Assembly: GCA_009801085.1 (NCBI GenBank)
Contig: VNWV01000009.1
Location: 548,501 to 612,500 of the forward strand
Source of the DNA: Lasiodiplodia sp. COLG20
Lineage: Eukaryota; Ascomycota; Dothideomycetes; Botryosphaeriales; Botryosphaeriaceae
Direction of reading: 5' to 3'
Length of the DNA: 64,000 bases
The notes under the pieces were generated by a model. The model was not told the DNA's origin and did no database searches. It worked only from the letters and a program-made list of their open reading frames with translations. Made by a program: the position numbers and the translations under genes. Shown here one piece after another: positions 1 to 9,611 of the stretch. Position 1 is the stretch's first letter. Each line of letters starts with the position of its first letter.

Positions 1-2717
1 AGGTACGACGACCCGGTGCTCCCCCTGCTCCGGTGCCCTGGCGTTCGCGGCCCCATCGACGCTCGACGCTCAATCGACGTATCGATGGTGAGATCCGCCA
101 CGTCGCGCTTCCTCGCCGCCGAGCGCAATGCCGTCAGCATCCGGTCCTTGTCGTCCAGCCGCGCTCGCAGGTCCGCAATCTCGTCGTCCTTCTCCTTGAT
201 CAGAGCCTCAACCCCGCCTTCCTCGGCCGAGTGTACCGAAGCTGCCAGCGCCATGGACACGCGCGAGTGGCTGGACCTCCGTGCTTGGAGGAGCCGCTTC
301 TCCAGCGTCGCGATGTAGCGGTTCTTGTCCTCGAGATCTGCCTGCAGAGCCCGGACCCGTGCGCTTTCGGTTGCCGTGCCGTCGCCATTCTCGCCAATGG
401 AATCGTCTTCCTCGGAAGTGTGGTCTGACGGCATGCCCGGCGCCTGTGTCGCGTAAGGAGAAAACGGGGCCGCCGAGCCTCCCGAAGACATTCTGTTGAA
501 GTGCGGCACCTCCAGAGTCGCTGTCGACGTTCGCGCCGATACCGTGTGGGGCTCGCTGTTGCTCATTATCGAGTTGCGGTATTGGAAGCCCATGGACGAA
601 AAGGACCGGCCAGAGTTGACACCGATCGACTTGGAACTGAGAATGAGGCGGTTGAGGTGCTCGATACGCTCCTTCAAGGCGGTCCGCGCGAGCTGCATCT
701 CCAGCATCTGCTCTTCATGCCTGGCCGCAGCCTCGGCTTCCCTTGCCCTCTCTTCCGCCATATCGACATCTTTGACCTCTTTGACAACCGTAGCCTCCTC
801 TTTCGTCTTGCTCTCTAGTTGCTTGCGGAGCTCCTGGATTTCCATGCGGTATCGGTCCAAAAGAGCTCGGCTGCCGGCATCGCCGCCGCCGGGAAGCGCC
901 TCCTCTGCCTTCTTGGCATGGCTGACGATGTTGTTCTTCGCACGGGACGCGAATTTCAGAGTGTTCAAGGTTTCGTTGACATGCGTGGCGATGGAGGCGG
1001 CAGTTCCCGTGGACCCGATTGAGATTGTGCACAGGATGCTGACAAGCGAGCCTCCAGAGAGGGCCGGTTGCAACAAGCGCGTCAGTTTGCTGTCACGATA
1101 AGGCAAGTGCTTGTCCTTGTCTGCTCCCTTCTTGTCCTTCGCCTCGGACAGGCGAGCAATCACGGTACCAAGCGTAAGCAAACTCTTGTTGATGTGAGCA
1201 CCCTCGGTTCTTCTCTCCTTATCTTCAGCTGCTTTCTCAGACCCGGCAAGATCAATCAAGCTCAGCGTGGAGACGCGGACGCCACCGGGCGCAATGGCAG
1301 TACGTTTGGTATCCTGAAGCGCCACGCCTCCAGGCACGCGCTCACGGCTCTCGACGACAATCTGGACGACAGCATGACTTCGCGAACTGCGAGCGTTGAA
1401 CTGAGTCCCGGCGACTCTTCTGTTGTTATCGCCTCTTGCAATAACGCGAAGAAGCTGGGTTGGGCTTTGGACGATTTCTTCCTTCAGCGGCGTGGCGTAT
1501 ACGCCTCGTTTGCTGTCCTCCCTCAGCTTGATTTCCTCTTGCTGGATGGCCTGTGCGCCTGGTCCTGTCGGTGGCGGGTCTGACAAAAGATCGTGGATCC
1601 TCTCGTTGTAGATTTCCAGGTAGCTGACCCGGAGCAAGAACTCGCGCTTGGGCGTCTCGCGAATGAATGAAAAAATGTCGGTGATGGCCAATGGGATCAC
1701 ACCGGGAGATGTCGCTGTTCCCTGCATGGAGAACGTCTTTCCTGTACCCGTCATTCCGTACGCGAAAACGGTTCCGTGATATCCTTCCATTACCCTACGA
1801 ACCAATCGTTTAGCTGCTGCATCGTACACCCTAGCGTTGTTGTCCTGCGTCGAAAACACGTTGTCTGCAAGGCGTCAGCCGATCTGTGTCACTCCAAAAC
1901 CCGAGACAGCGCACGTACCGCTTTGAAAGGTGCCGCCATCTTTTCCCCTAAATGTGATTGTGCCTCGCCTGCCATCGAGCTCCCAGTCCTGCAGGCCCGT
2001 GTTCTCGCTGGTTGAAGAATTGGGGCGCACTCTGACGCTCACAATGACATTGCCCTTGAGGTCCTTGCCGGAATCCTTGTCCGAGGAGGGCGACTTGCTG
2101 CCCTTGTCCTCCTCGCCACCCGTCTCTTCGAATCCGGTCGAGTAGGAGCCGTTGGCCGACGAACTCCGGCTCTCGGTGGGCGAGAATTCGGTCAGGGTGC
2201 TCGGCGACGTGAGAGGAGACTTGATGGCCGAAGGCCCACGGCCTTTGACGCTGGGCCGCTTGCGCAGGGCGCCACCGCCGGGCACGCTCAGCGAGCCTGC
2301 CGAGCCTCTGCGGTCGGTGGTGACGCCGTCCGGGGTGGTGGCGGCGGACAGTGGGCTCGACGGGTGGCTTTGGCGACTGCTCTTGGGCGGCTGCGGGAAG
2401 GAACCTATGCTGATGGTCTTGCGCAGCGTCTTGTGCGGCGATGGGCCACCCGCGGGTGCGGCCGGCTGTTGAGCCTGGGGCATGGAGTTCGCGTGCTTGC
2501 TCTGGGGCCTCATGGGGAGCGACGACGAGGAGAGGCGGGGCGAGGGCGGTGGGCGGGACAGCGACGAGTTGGAGGCGGTGGAGATGCGGCGCTCCGGGCT
2601 TGACGGGCCGGGACGGGCGGTTGCAGCGCGCCGCGTCTTGGGAACTGGCAGGGCGGGCAGTGGGCCGGTGGGAGGGTTCATAGGACGCGGCAGTGTGGTG
2701 GTTGTGGTGGTGGCCAT
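1..2717 (-). CDS. kipA: Kinesin-7/Kip2-type motor (KipA-like), 3' end off window
   Basis: Plus-end-directed microtubule motor of the Kip2/KipA group, which in filamentous fungi carries cargo to microtubule tips and helps set growth direction. Exon 1 is 2717-1919, the intron 1918-1865 (GTACGT..TTGCAG, 54 bp), and exon 2 runs from 1864 off the left edge. The start is the ATG at 2717 (MATTTTTT); the frame upstream opens only with a GTG. The first ~200 residues are Ser/Pro-rich and disordered, as in KipA. The motor follows: IVSVRVRPNS, the P-loop GMTGTGKTF, switch I NARSSRSHA and switch II LIDLAGSE. After the motor come charged coiled-coil segments and the family-typical HLNRLILSSKS stretch. The family assignment rests on the N-terminal extension plus this neck region; that it is a kinesin motor is certain. 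The C terminus is not visible. Confidence 0.93.
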
Positions 2718-3644
2718 GGTGGGCGGGTAGGAATGCTTAGTCGGCACAATCACAGCGCGCGGTGTGGCGCCGATGTGCGGTGACTGACGCGGAGGTGGTC
2801 AGTTGTCGGTACCCTGGTGGGTTGGCTCTGCGGCCATCGGCGGCGGACTCTGCTGGCTCGTTGCTGGATCAACGGGCTGCAAGGGCCATGCGGATGAGTT
2901 GGAGGGCGCGGAGAAGGCTCGTCCAGGTGGTTTTCTGGTGGAGACGCGGTCTCCTTGCGAGAGGCAGTGGCCCGACAGCGCACAGGGCACGCACGCTGGC
3001 ACGGCAATGACACGGCGGCAGCGACAGGCTGGCTGGCACACGAACGATGGGACGGCAAGGCGAATATCAGGCAACGTGCGCGCGGTGCGAGGAAAAGGAG
3101 CAGCGCGCGCCGCACGCCAGTCTGCGCGCCCTCGTTCTCGGGAGCGATCAGCATTGTTGTTCTCCGTCGCCTCTCAGGGGCTCCCGGCTGCTGCGCGCCC
3201 ACAAATGATCTTCCCCACGCGCCGAATCACAGCCCGCCAGCCCGTTGCCGGGCGACTCGCTGCGGCAGGCATCGCACGGGGCCTAAGCCGCCAGCCCTCT
3301 GCCTTGCGCAGCCAACGGCCGCAACGGACGCGCAAGGGTCCAGCATTTGCCTGGTCGTGGGCTCGGGAGGAGCTGCCGCTGCATCACCTTTTCCGCGTAG
3401 GTCAATCTCCCGTGATAGTGATGGGTAGTGTGATAGCCCGCGCCCGGCAATCGTTGATCGCGCTGACAGATACTGAGGCCCACCCGACCGGCACGCGGAG
3501 ATGACTCTTGCCCTGATGGCACGCTTGCATTACTAGCTGCTGCTTTTTCGGGGCAACCGAAATACATCTCCCCGATCGCTTCATTTGCCCTCACCTTTCC
3601 AGGCCGCCAAAACCATGCACCCTCCGCATGCGCCCAGCCGCCGC
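2718..3644. other. Intergenic: kipA upstream region and 3' side of the cyclase gene
   Basis: About 0.93 kb between two minus-strand genes. It must hold the kipA promoter and the terminator of the cyclase gene. Frames of 100-230 codons exist on both strands but have no recognisable domain and biased, Arg/Ala-rich composition typical of GC-rich non-coding DNA. I see no RNA gene or repeat. Confidence 0.5.
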
Positions 3645-5223
3645 CTAGTGGCTGGCGCCGTTGCTGCCGTTGGCGTGGCCGTTTACCCCATTGAGAATTC
3701 CGTCACATCCTGCCGCATTGCGCACCGCCGTCGATGCTTTGCTCGTGTACCCGTTCTGCACAGGCCCGCCGCCGTTAGGGACCCCGTCCGCCGGGTCGGC
3801 CGCCTTTTTCAGGCTCGACGCTCCGTGGGCCGCGCCGTTGATGGTGTATCCCGTGTCGCTCGCGTCGACGAACGCTTCGATGCCCTCGCCCTGCCGCGGG
3901 TACTCCTTCATCACCTGCTTGTGTAGGTGCAGCGCCTTGACCAACTCCTCGTAGGACACGTCGTTCAAGAACACGCAGCTGCCCAGAGGGCTCGGGATCG
4001 CAGCCCGAAGCTTGCCGTCGCGCGTCTTCAGGATGGCCTTGGTGCCCTTCTCGAGAATCTCCTCGTCGAATTGGGCGTGGTCCATGGACAGGCCCGCTCG
4101 CGAGAAGAGGTTTAGGACCCTGCGGTACTCGGCGTCGCTGAGCTGGCCTCGCATGTTTGCCAACGTAGCAGAATACGCCATGTCGATGGAGATGGCATGT
4201 CCGTGCCGAAGAGGGACTTCGGGGACCAGTTCGTGCAGCGGTGACCACCTGTTGAGGTCAGCAAGCCATCAAACCCGAGATTTGAGGAGCGACTCACGTG
4301 TGACCGTAGGCGATGACTCTGTCCAGCCCAATCTCGTGGAGATTGGGTGTCTCGAGCTCCAGCATCTTATAGATGCCAGCACGGTTGATCTTGTCTGCCG
4401 CAGCTTTGACCTCTGCGGGAGCGCCGTCTATACGACCGAAACCGGTGTTGATTAGCTCCTCGCAGTACTTGTCGAGCAGGTTGAAAGTGTCGAGATGCGC
4501 GCAGGTCGAGATCTTGATCAGCTCCGCGAAGCCGTTCCGCACCTGGGCTTTCGGCAGTGTCCGCAAGAAGTTGAAGTCGAGGAAGGTGTGCATGGGGGCA
4601 TGGTAAGCACCAAGCCTGTTCTTGTAGTTGCCGTAGTTGACAGCAACCTTGATCGAGACAGAGGCGTCAATGAGGCCAATGACCGTCGTGGGAATGCGGA
4701 TGTAGTTCGTGTTCCTGCGGTATGCGGCGCAGGCAAACCTTACGGGGTTGGTCAGCTCGACGGTCGCCAGCCTAGATCCGGAATGCCATACCCGGCAACG
4801 TCAGTGACCAGGCCACCTCCAACAACCAGTACCGGCTCCTGAGGGAGTGTCAACAACCGCCCTGTCAGCTCTTCCCTGCACGGCGGGCTTTACCTTGCGC
4901 ATGATACCGAAGTCGGTCATGGAGTCGGCGATGCTCAAGAAGGTGTCGATTGACTTTGCCTTCTCGCCAATCATGGTCTTGTGGAGCTTGAGGTCAATGC
5001 TGTAGTGGTCGAAATACTGCTGCATCTGCACACCATAGAGTTCGAAGATGTTGAAGTCCATCACCGCGAGACAGCGACCCCAGCGCTCGTAGCAAGCAGC
5101 TAGCTGGCTGTTGCGCAGGTTGAAGACGCCGTCCAGGAAGGTGAAGTCATATTCGATCTTCTCCCACCCTTGGACGTGGAAACCAGCCGATGTCTCGGCG
5201 ACGGTTGCCTTCATGTCCGACAT
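3645..5223 (-). CDS. mysA: Demethyl-4-deoxygadusol synthase (sedoheptulose-7-phosphate cyclase)
   Basis: Predicted to cyclise sedoheptulose 7-phosphate to demethyl-4-deoxygadusol, the first step of mycosporine synthesis. Exons: 5223-4894, 4838-4792, 4738-4298, 4248-3645; introns of 55, 53 and 49 bp with consensus borders; 473 aa, normal for the fungal family. It is a dehydroquinate-synthase-fold protein: nucleotide-binding [26 protein letters not shown], metal-ligand Glu in GFAELIKIS, and the two metal-ligand His in YGHTWSPLHE and [12 protein letters not shown]. The final ~65 residues are a low-complexity Gly/Asn-rich tail. The start [11 protein letters not shown] fits family N termini, although the frame stays open upstream and has another in-frame ATG at 5508. 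It is divergent from an O-methyltransferase; that neighbour pair favours DDG synthase over 2-epi-5-epi-valiolone synthase, which cannot be separated by motif alone here. Confidence 0.92.
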
Positions 5224-6311
5224 GTTGCAGAGTCGTTGAGTAAAAGAGCAAGGGGACGAAACGAAAGCACCCGTTTCTACTGCAGGGGCAGTCAACCGGA
5301 AGACTGACGCTTCTTGTACCCCTCCACACAAGCCGGGCGGCCCGTTCTGGACACGCGCCTGACCATGCCGAGGACATGGACAAACACCGCGCGTGAACAA
5401 CAAAGAGCGGTCACCGAATCCACAGAAAACCGCACCGCGGGGCGATGATTGGCGACCTGTCGGGAGAAGTCGATGTCGCCATGAAGTGGAAGCAGGGTTC
5501 GGGTGCATAGTGCATTCAGAAAACGAAAATGCTCGGGCGTGCGAAGCCGCAAGTGCGTTAGCATGATCCGAATAAACATGATGGAGCAAGTCATGATGTA
5601 GGAGAGCACAGCTGGCGGCGGCGCGCAGAGCTCTGCATGTCGTCAGTGCAGGCGCAACCAGCCCACGGATCTGGTTGCGGCGGGGCTGGCGCTGAGATCC
5701 TAGTGTCACGCCATTCGCGGGAGGAGGTCGACGAGGCGCACGATGCCGGTGGGTCCCACTGCAGCCTGGAGGCGTGTGGTTTGAATAATCATGATGTTTA
5801 CATCGAGGACTTGGGACGAAAGCGCGCTTTTTGAGACGCGGGCCACGACGCCTAGCGCGCCCGGTGCACCTGCTTGCCTGCCGGAAGCGGAGGCGCAGGC
5901 TGCTGATCGCCTCGGGGCTGGCGGTTCAACGCTGCCACAAGGGGCATCGGGCCCTTGGTGAGATCGCGTAGCGCCAGATCTTTGATGCGCAGTCGGGTTC
6001 CTGAGCCAGCCCGGCCCTTGCGCCGTGCCCCACCCCCGCACGAGCTCCAGGTCGACGCGTCTCCCGCCCGCGACGTTTTTGTCGTCGCGATGCGCAGCTG
6101 CGCGCCCGCTGCGCTGCGCTGCGCTGCCTCAACTCCTCCTCTCGCTTGCCGTTTCGCGCAGCCTTCTCGCTGAAGCATTTCCGCCTCGGGTCGGCTGCAA
6201 GCAATTCGGATTCCATTGCCCGAGCTGCCTGTCGCGTTTGGAGCAAGTATTCCCGCTGCTCGTCTTTAAAGCAGCAGCGCCCGCCGTCCCTGCTCCTCAT
6301 CCCCCGCAAGC
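5224..6311. promoter_or_regulatory. Divergent promoter region between the cyclase and O-methyltransferase genes
   Basis: A 1.09 kb interval between two divergently transcribed pathway genes, so it should contain both promoters and could allow shared control. A weak TATA-like element (CTTTAAAG) lies at about 6265 on the plus strand, some 45 bp before the methyltransferase ATG. No known regulator site can be assigned with confidence. The cyclase frame remains open through much of it, so a longer N terminus or a 5' UTR intron is not excluded. Confidence 0.55.
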
Positions 6312-7224
6312 ATGGCACCCTTCGACAAAACCAAGGCATACGCGGAGAAGGAGGAGGTTTTCTTCGACGACGGTCGCGAGGTCGAACTCCTGCACTTTGT
6401 CTATGGTAGACCTAACATTGACGACATCCGCGGCTCTCCGGCGCGCGTTCTGGCCGCCATTGATGAGTTCGCACGCACCAGATATCTCATGAATGTCGGC
6501 GAGGACAAGGGCAGGATAGTCACCGACTTGATTGCTGAGGTCAAGCCCAAGATTATGGCAAGTCGCCGCGAAAGAAGCCGTTGCTGCAAATCTGACAGAC
6601 CAACAGGTAGAGCTAGGAGGCTACGTCGGCTACTCCTGCATCCTCTTCGGCGATGCTGTGCGCAAAGCCGGCGGAAAGCGCTACTTCAGCCTTGAGCGGA
6701 ATCCCGAGTTCGCTGCCGTCATTGCGTCTCTGGTGGACCTTGCGGGCCTGAGCGACGTCGTCAAGGTGGTTGTTGGATCGAGTGATGCTTCACTAAAGAG
6801 GCTTCATGCCGCGGGAGAGCTGCAGCACATCGACCTGATGTTCCTCGACCACTACAAGCCGGCTTATACGACTGACTTGAAGCTGTGCGAAGAGCTCAAG
6901 TTAATCGCGCCCGGCTCTGTGCTCGCGGCAGACAACGTCGTCACACCAGGCAATCCGCCGTACCTTGAGTATGTTCGGAGCAGCGTGGAGCAGAAGAGGT
7001 CAGCCGCCACTTCCAATGGCACGGCGGGCGCGGATGGCGTCGACAAGCGCTTTGCAGAAAGGACGTCCAAACAGTATCTCGCGCGAGAAGGGGAGGCCAG
7101 ACTTGACACGGCCCGCAAGGGCAACCCGAACCTGGTCTATGAGAGCAAGCTGGTAGACAGCTTTGAACCCACGGGTGAAAAGGTGGGCTCGCGATCCGTA
7201 CAAGCTTTTGGGGAGCCTCACTAA
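6312..7224 (+). CDS. mysB: O-methyltransferase of the mycosporine pathway (COMT-like)
   Basis: Predicted SAM-dependent methyltransferase that converts demethyl-4-deoxygadusol to 4-deoxygadusol. Two exons: 6312-6557 and 6607-7224, 287 aa. The 49-bp intron begins GCAAGT and ends CAACAG: a GC-AG intron with a CTGAC branch site at 6592. Its removal is required, because it joins KPKIM to VELGGYVGYS and its length shifts the frame by one. Motifs: SAM-binding VELGGYVGYSCILFG, acidic FSLERNPEF, DLMFLDHYKPAY with the metal-site Asp, and VLAADNVVTPGNPPY, all of the catechol-O-methyltransferase type. An internal Gly/Ala-rich insertion sits near residues 225-240. It lies head-to-head with the cyclase and 636 bp upstream of the ATP-grasp gene on the same strand. 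A generic COMT is the alternative; context makes the pathway role likely. Confidence 0.92.
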
Positions 7225-7859
7225 CATTTACCCTAGGATGGTGTGGAGGTTACCCGATGCGTCGGAGAGCAGAGTTAGGCTAGTGGCATTGCCGGGTTAT
7301 CGGAGCGTGGAGAAGGCATGCATTGTAACAGATACCTAAAGGCTAACCTGTATAAATCGGATAGACTTTGTGGGAAGACCAGCCAAGAGCAGCAGGCATC
7401 ACATGACTTCGCGTTTGCCCCGCTTTCCTTTCTAGGAAATCACGGCCTACCTCGCTGGCATCCGCCTCGTGGGCTTGTACAGGTCCGTTACAATAGTATT
7501 GCAACGGAGGAGCAGTTGAAGCATCTATCCGGTTATGAATGCACTGTACAAGTGTGAACAAATGCATGCGGACAAGAGGCTCGACTCCCCGATTTTATTA
7601 CAATGCTGAGTGAACCGGCTTCGTACCACCGCAGTAATCGATCAGGTATCACGATGTCGGTCCGTCTTAGTAAGACTGGAGTGGACGAGTGCAGCGCCCA
7701 AAACAGCGTATCCATGACGTAGTGAACACTGCATTCACGACCCTTTCACGTCACACAAGCACTTCAGCTAGACCTTTCTCTCGCCGTCCGCCAAATCGCT
7801 AAACACCACCTTTTTTCGCAGCTTTTCGATTGTTCCCTCGCAGTCAGGGCAGCATCGCC
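7225..7859. other. Intergenic: methyltransferase terminator and ATP-grasp promoter
   Basis: 635 bp between two same-strand pathway genes, lower in GC than the flanking coding DNA. The last ~100 bp before the ATG are pyrimidine-rich with a TTTTTTCGC run, typical of fungal leader sequence. No domain-bearing frame, repeat or RNA gene seen. Confidence 0.5.
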
Positions 7860-9383
7860 ATGCCCTCTCTGCTTTACAGCCACTTGCCAAAAAATCTCCT
7901 TCTCATTCTTCTGAGCTTCATTTTCCTTCCGCTCGACACTTTCCTCCTCTTCTCCGCCTGCGCCCTACGGCCCTTTCTCCGAACGTCCCGCCGCGAGAAT
8001 GTCGCGAACGTCCACAAGGACACCATCATCAACGGCAATGGCAGCGGCGGGCAAACCATCCTCATAACCGGCGTTTCCATGACCAAAGCCCTTGTCCTCG
8101 CCCGCCTCCTGCACGCCCACAACCCCTCGCACCGCATCATCGGCGCCGACTTCCACCCGCTGGCGTGCGGGCGGATGTCGCGCTCGCTCTCGCGCTTCTA
8201 TGTATTGTCGCCGCCCACAACCTCGGGCGACGCGAACCCATACATAGCGTCGCTGCTGCGCATCGTCGAGGTGGAGTGTTGTGCGCTGTGGATCAGCTGC
8301 TCGGGCGTTGCGTCCGCGCTCGAGGACGGCATTGCGGCCGAGGTGGTGGCCAAGCGCACGCACTGCCGTGTCGTCCAGTTCGGTGTTGCCGACGTTCGCG
8401 ACCTGCACGAGAAGGACGCCTTCATGGAGCGCACGCGGCGGCTGGGCCTACGTGTGCCGGAAACACGCAAGGTGGAGAGTGCCGACGCGATGGTGGCGGC
8501 ACTACGGCGATGCGTGGGCCTATCTGACTGGCGAGGCGAGAAGGAGGGAAGACGCAGCAGGAAGTTCATCGCGAAAAGCGTTGGCACGGATGATAAGAGC
8601 CGCGGCGACCTGACGCTGCTCCCTCGGTCGACAGAGCGCGAGACGCGCGAGCACGTCGCCCGGCTGGGCGTCAGCAGCGAGCGGCCGTGGGTCGTGCAGG
8701 AGTTCGTCAGAGGCCGCGAATACTGCACGCATGCCCTCGTGGTGCGCGGCTGCGTGCGTGCATTCCTGGCGTGTCCGTCAGCGGAGTTACTAATGCACTA
8801 CCGCGCCCTCTCGGCAGACGCGCCGCTGTCGCGCGCTATGCTAGCCTTCACGGAAAGGCAGGCTGAGTCTGGTGGCGAGGACTTCACTGGCCACTTGAGC
8901 TTCGACTTCCTCGTCAAGCACGACGATGTCGAGAAAACGGACCCGGAGAGCATCGACTTGTACCCAATCGAGTGCAACCCACGTGCTCATACGGCAGACG
9001 TACTGCTCAATGGCTCCATGGAACTCGCTGGCGAGTACCTTGCCGTCCTGCAAGACGCCCAGCCGCCAAGGAGGGATATCGTGACGCCAAAGCAGCCCTC
9101 CAAGTACTATTGGATTGGACACGATCTAGTGCAGCTACTCTTGCTGCCGGTCCTGCTGACGCTGACCGGCCAGGCTACCGTTCGCGACACTGCCCAGTCC
9201 GTTCGGGATTTCCTCGTACATCTTCTGTTCTGGAAAGATGGCACTTTCGAGCTGTGGGATCCGTTGCCATGGTGGTGGCTTTACCATGTGTACTGGCCCA
9301 TGCAGTTCGTTAACAGCATTCGAACCGGAAGGAAGTGGAGCCGGATGAACGTCAGCACCACCAAGATGTTTGACTGCGATTGA
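7860..9383 (+). CDS. mysC: ATP-grasp ligase, MysC-like (4-deoxygadusol:amino acid ligase), membrane-anchored
   Basis: Predicted to activate 4-deoxygadusol with ATP and join it to an amino acid, giving a mycosporine. Single exon, 507 aa; the ATG at 7860 is used because the frame upstream opens only with TTG. Residues ~7-35 form a strongly hydrophobic segment (LLLILLSFIFLPLDTFLLFS), so the enzyme is probably membrane-bound. Next comes a Rossmann-like preATP-grasp region (ILITGVSMTKALVLARLLH), then ATP-grasp signatures: FIAKSVGTDD (nucleotide-binding Lys), WVVQEFVRGREY, and the metal-binding YPIECNPRAHT. A second hydrophobic stretch (LVQLLLLPVLLTLTG) and an aromatic-rich tail close the protein. 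It follows the methyltransferase in tandem. The amino-acid substrate cannot be read from sequence. A run of 17 A (9383-9399) begins at the stop codon. Confidence 0.88.
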   Translation: MPSLLYSHLPKNLLLILLSFIFLPLDTFLLFSACALRPFLRTSRRENVANVHKDTIINGNGSGGQTILITGVSMTKALVLARLLHAHNPSHRIIGADFHPLACGRMSRSLSRFYVLSPPTTSGDANPYIASLLRIVEVECCALWISCSGVASALEDGIAAEVVAKRTHCRVVQFGVADVRDLHEKDAFMERTRRLGLRVPETRKVESADAMVAALRRCVGLSDWRGEKEGRRSRKFIAKSVGTDDKSRGDLTLLPRSTERETREHVARLGVSSERPWVVQEFVRGREYCTHALVVRGCVRAFLACPSAELLMHYRALSADAPLSRAMLAFTERQAESGGEDFTGHLSFDFLVKHDDVEKTDPESIDLYPIECNPRAHTADVLLNGSMELAGEYLAVLQDAQPPRRDIVTPKQPSKYYWIGHDLVQLLLLPVLLTLTGQATVRDTAQSVRDFLVHLLFWKDGTFELWDPLPWWWLYHVYWPMQFVNSIRTGRKWSRMNVSTTKMFDCD

Positions 9384-9611
9384 AAAAAAAAAAAAAAAAG
9401 CATGAGAAGGGTTCATGACATGATCTGGCTGCATTAGAACTTTCCTGGACAGAAGAAAGTCATCACATTGCCCAATTCACCCCAACAGCTGTACATATAG
9501 AATTAAGAGACTTGCCAAAGAACAGCGCTTTTCTCTTTCCGCGGCTTCACGCACCAAAACGCCAGATTCCAAACATTCCGTGAATGACCTTCCTTCTCTG
9601 CTTGCTTGCTT

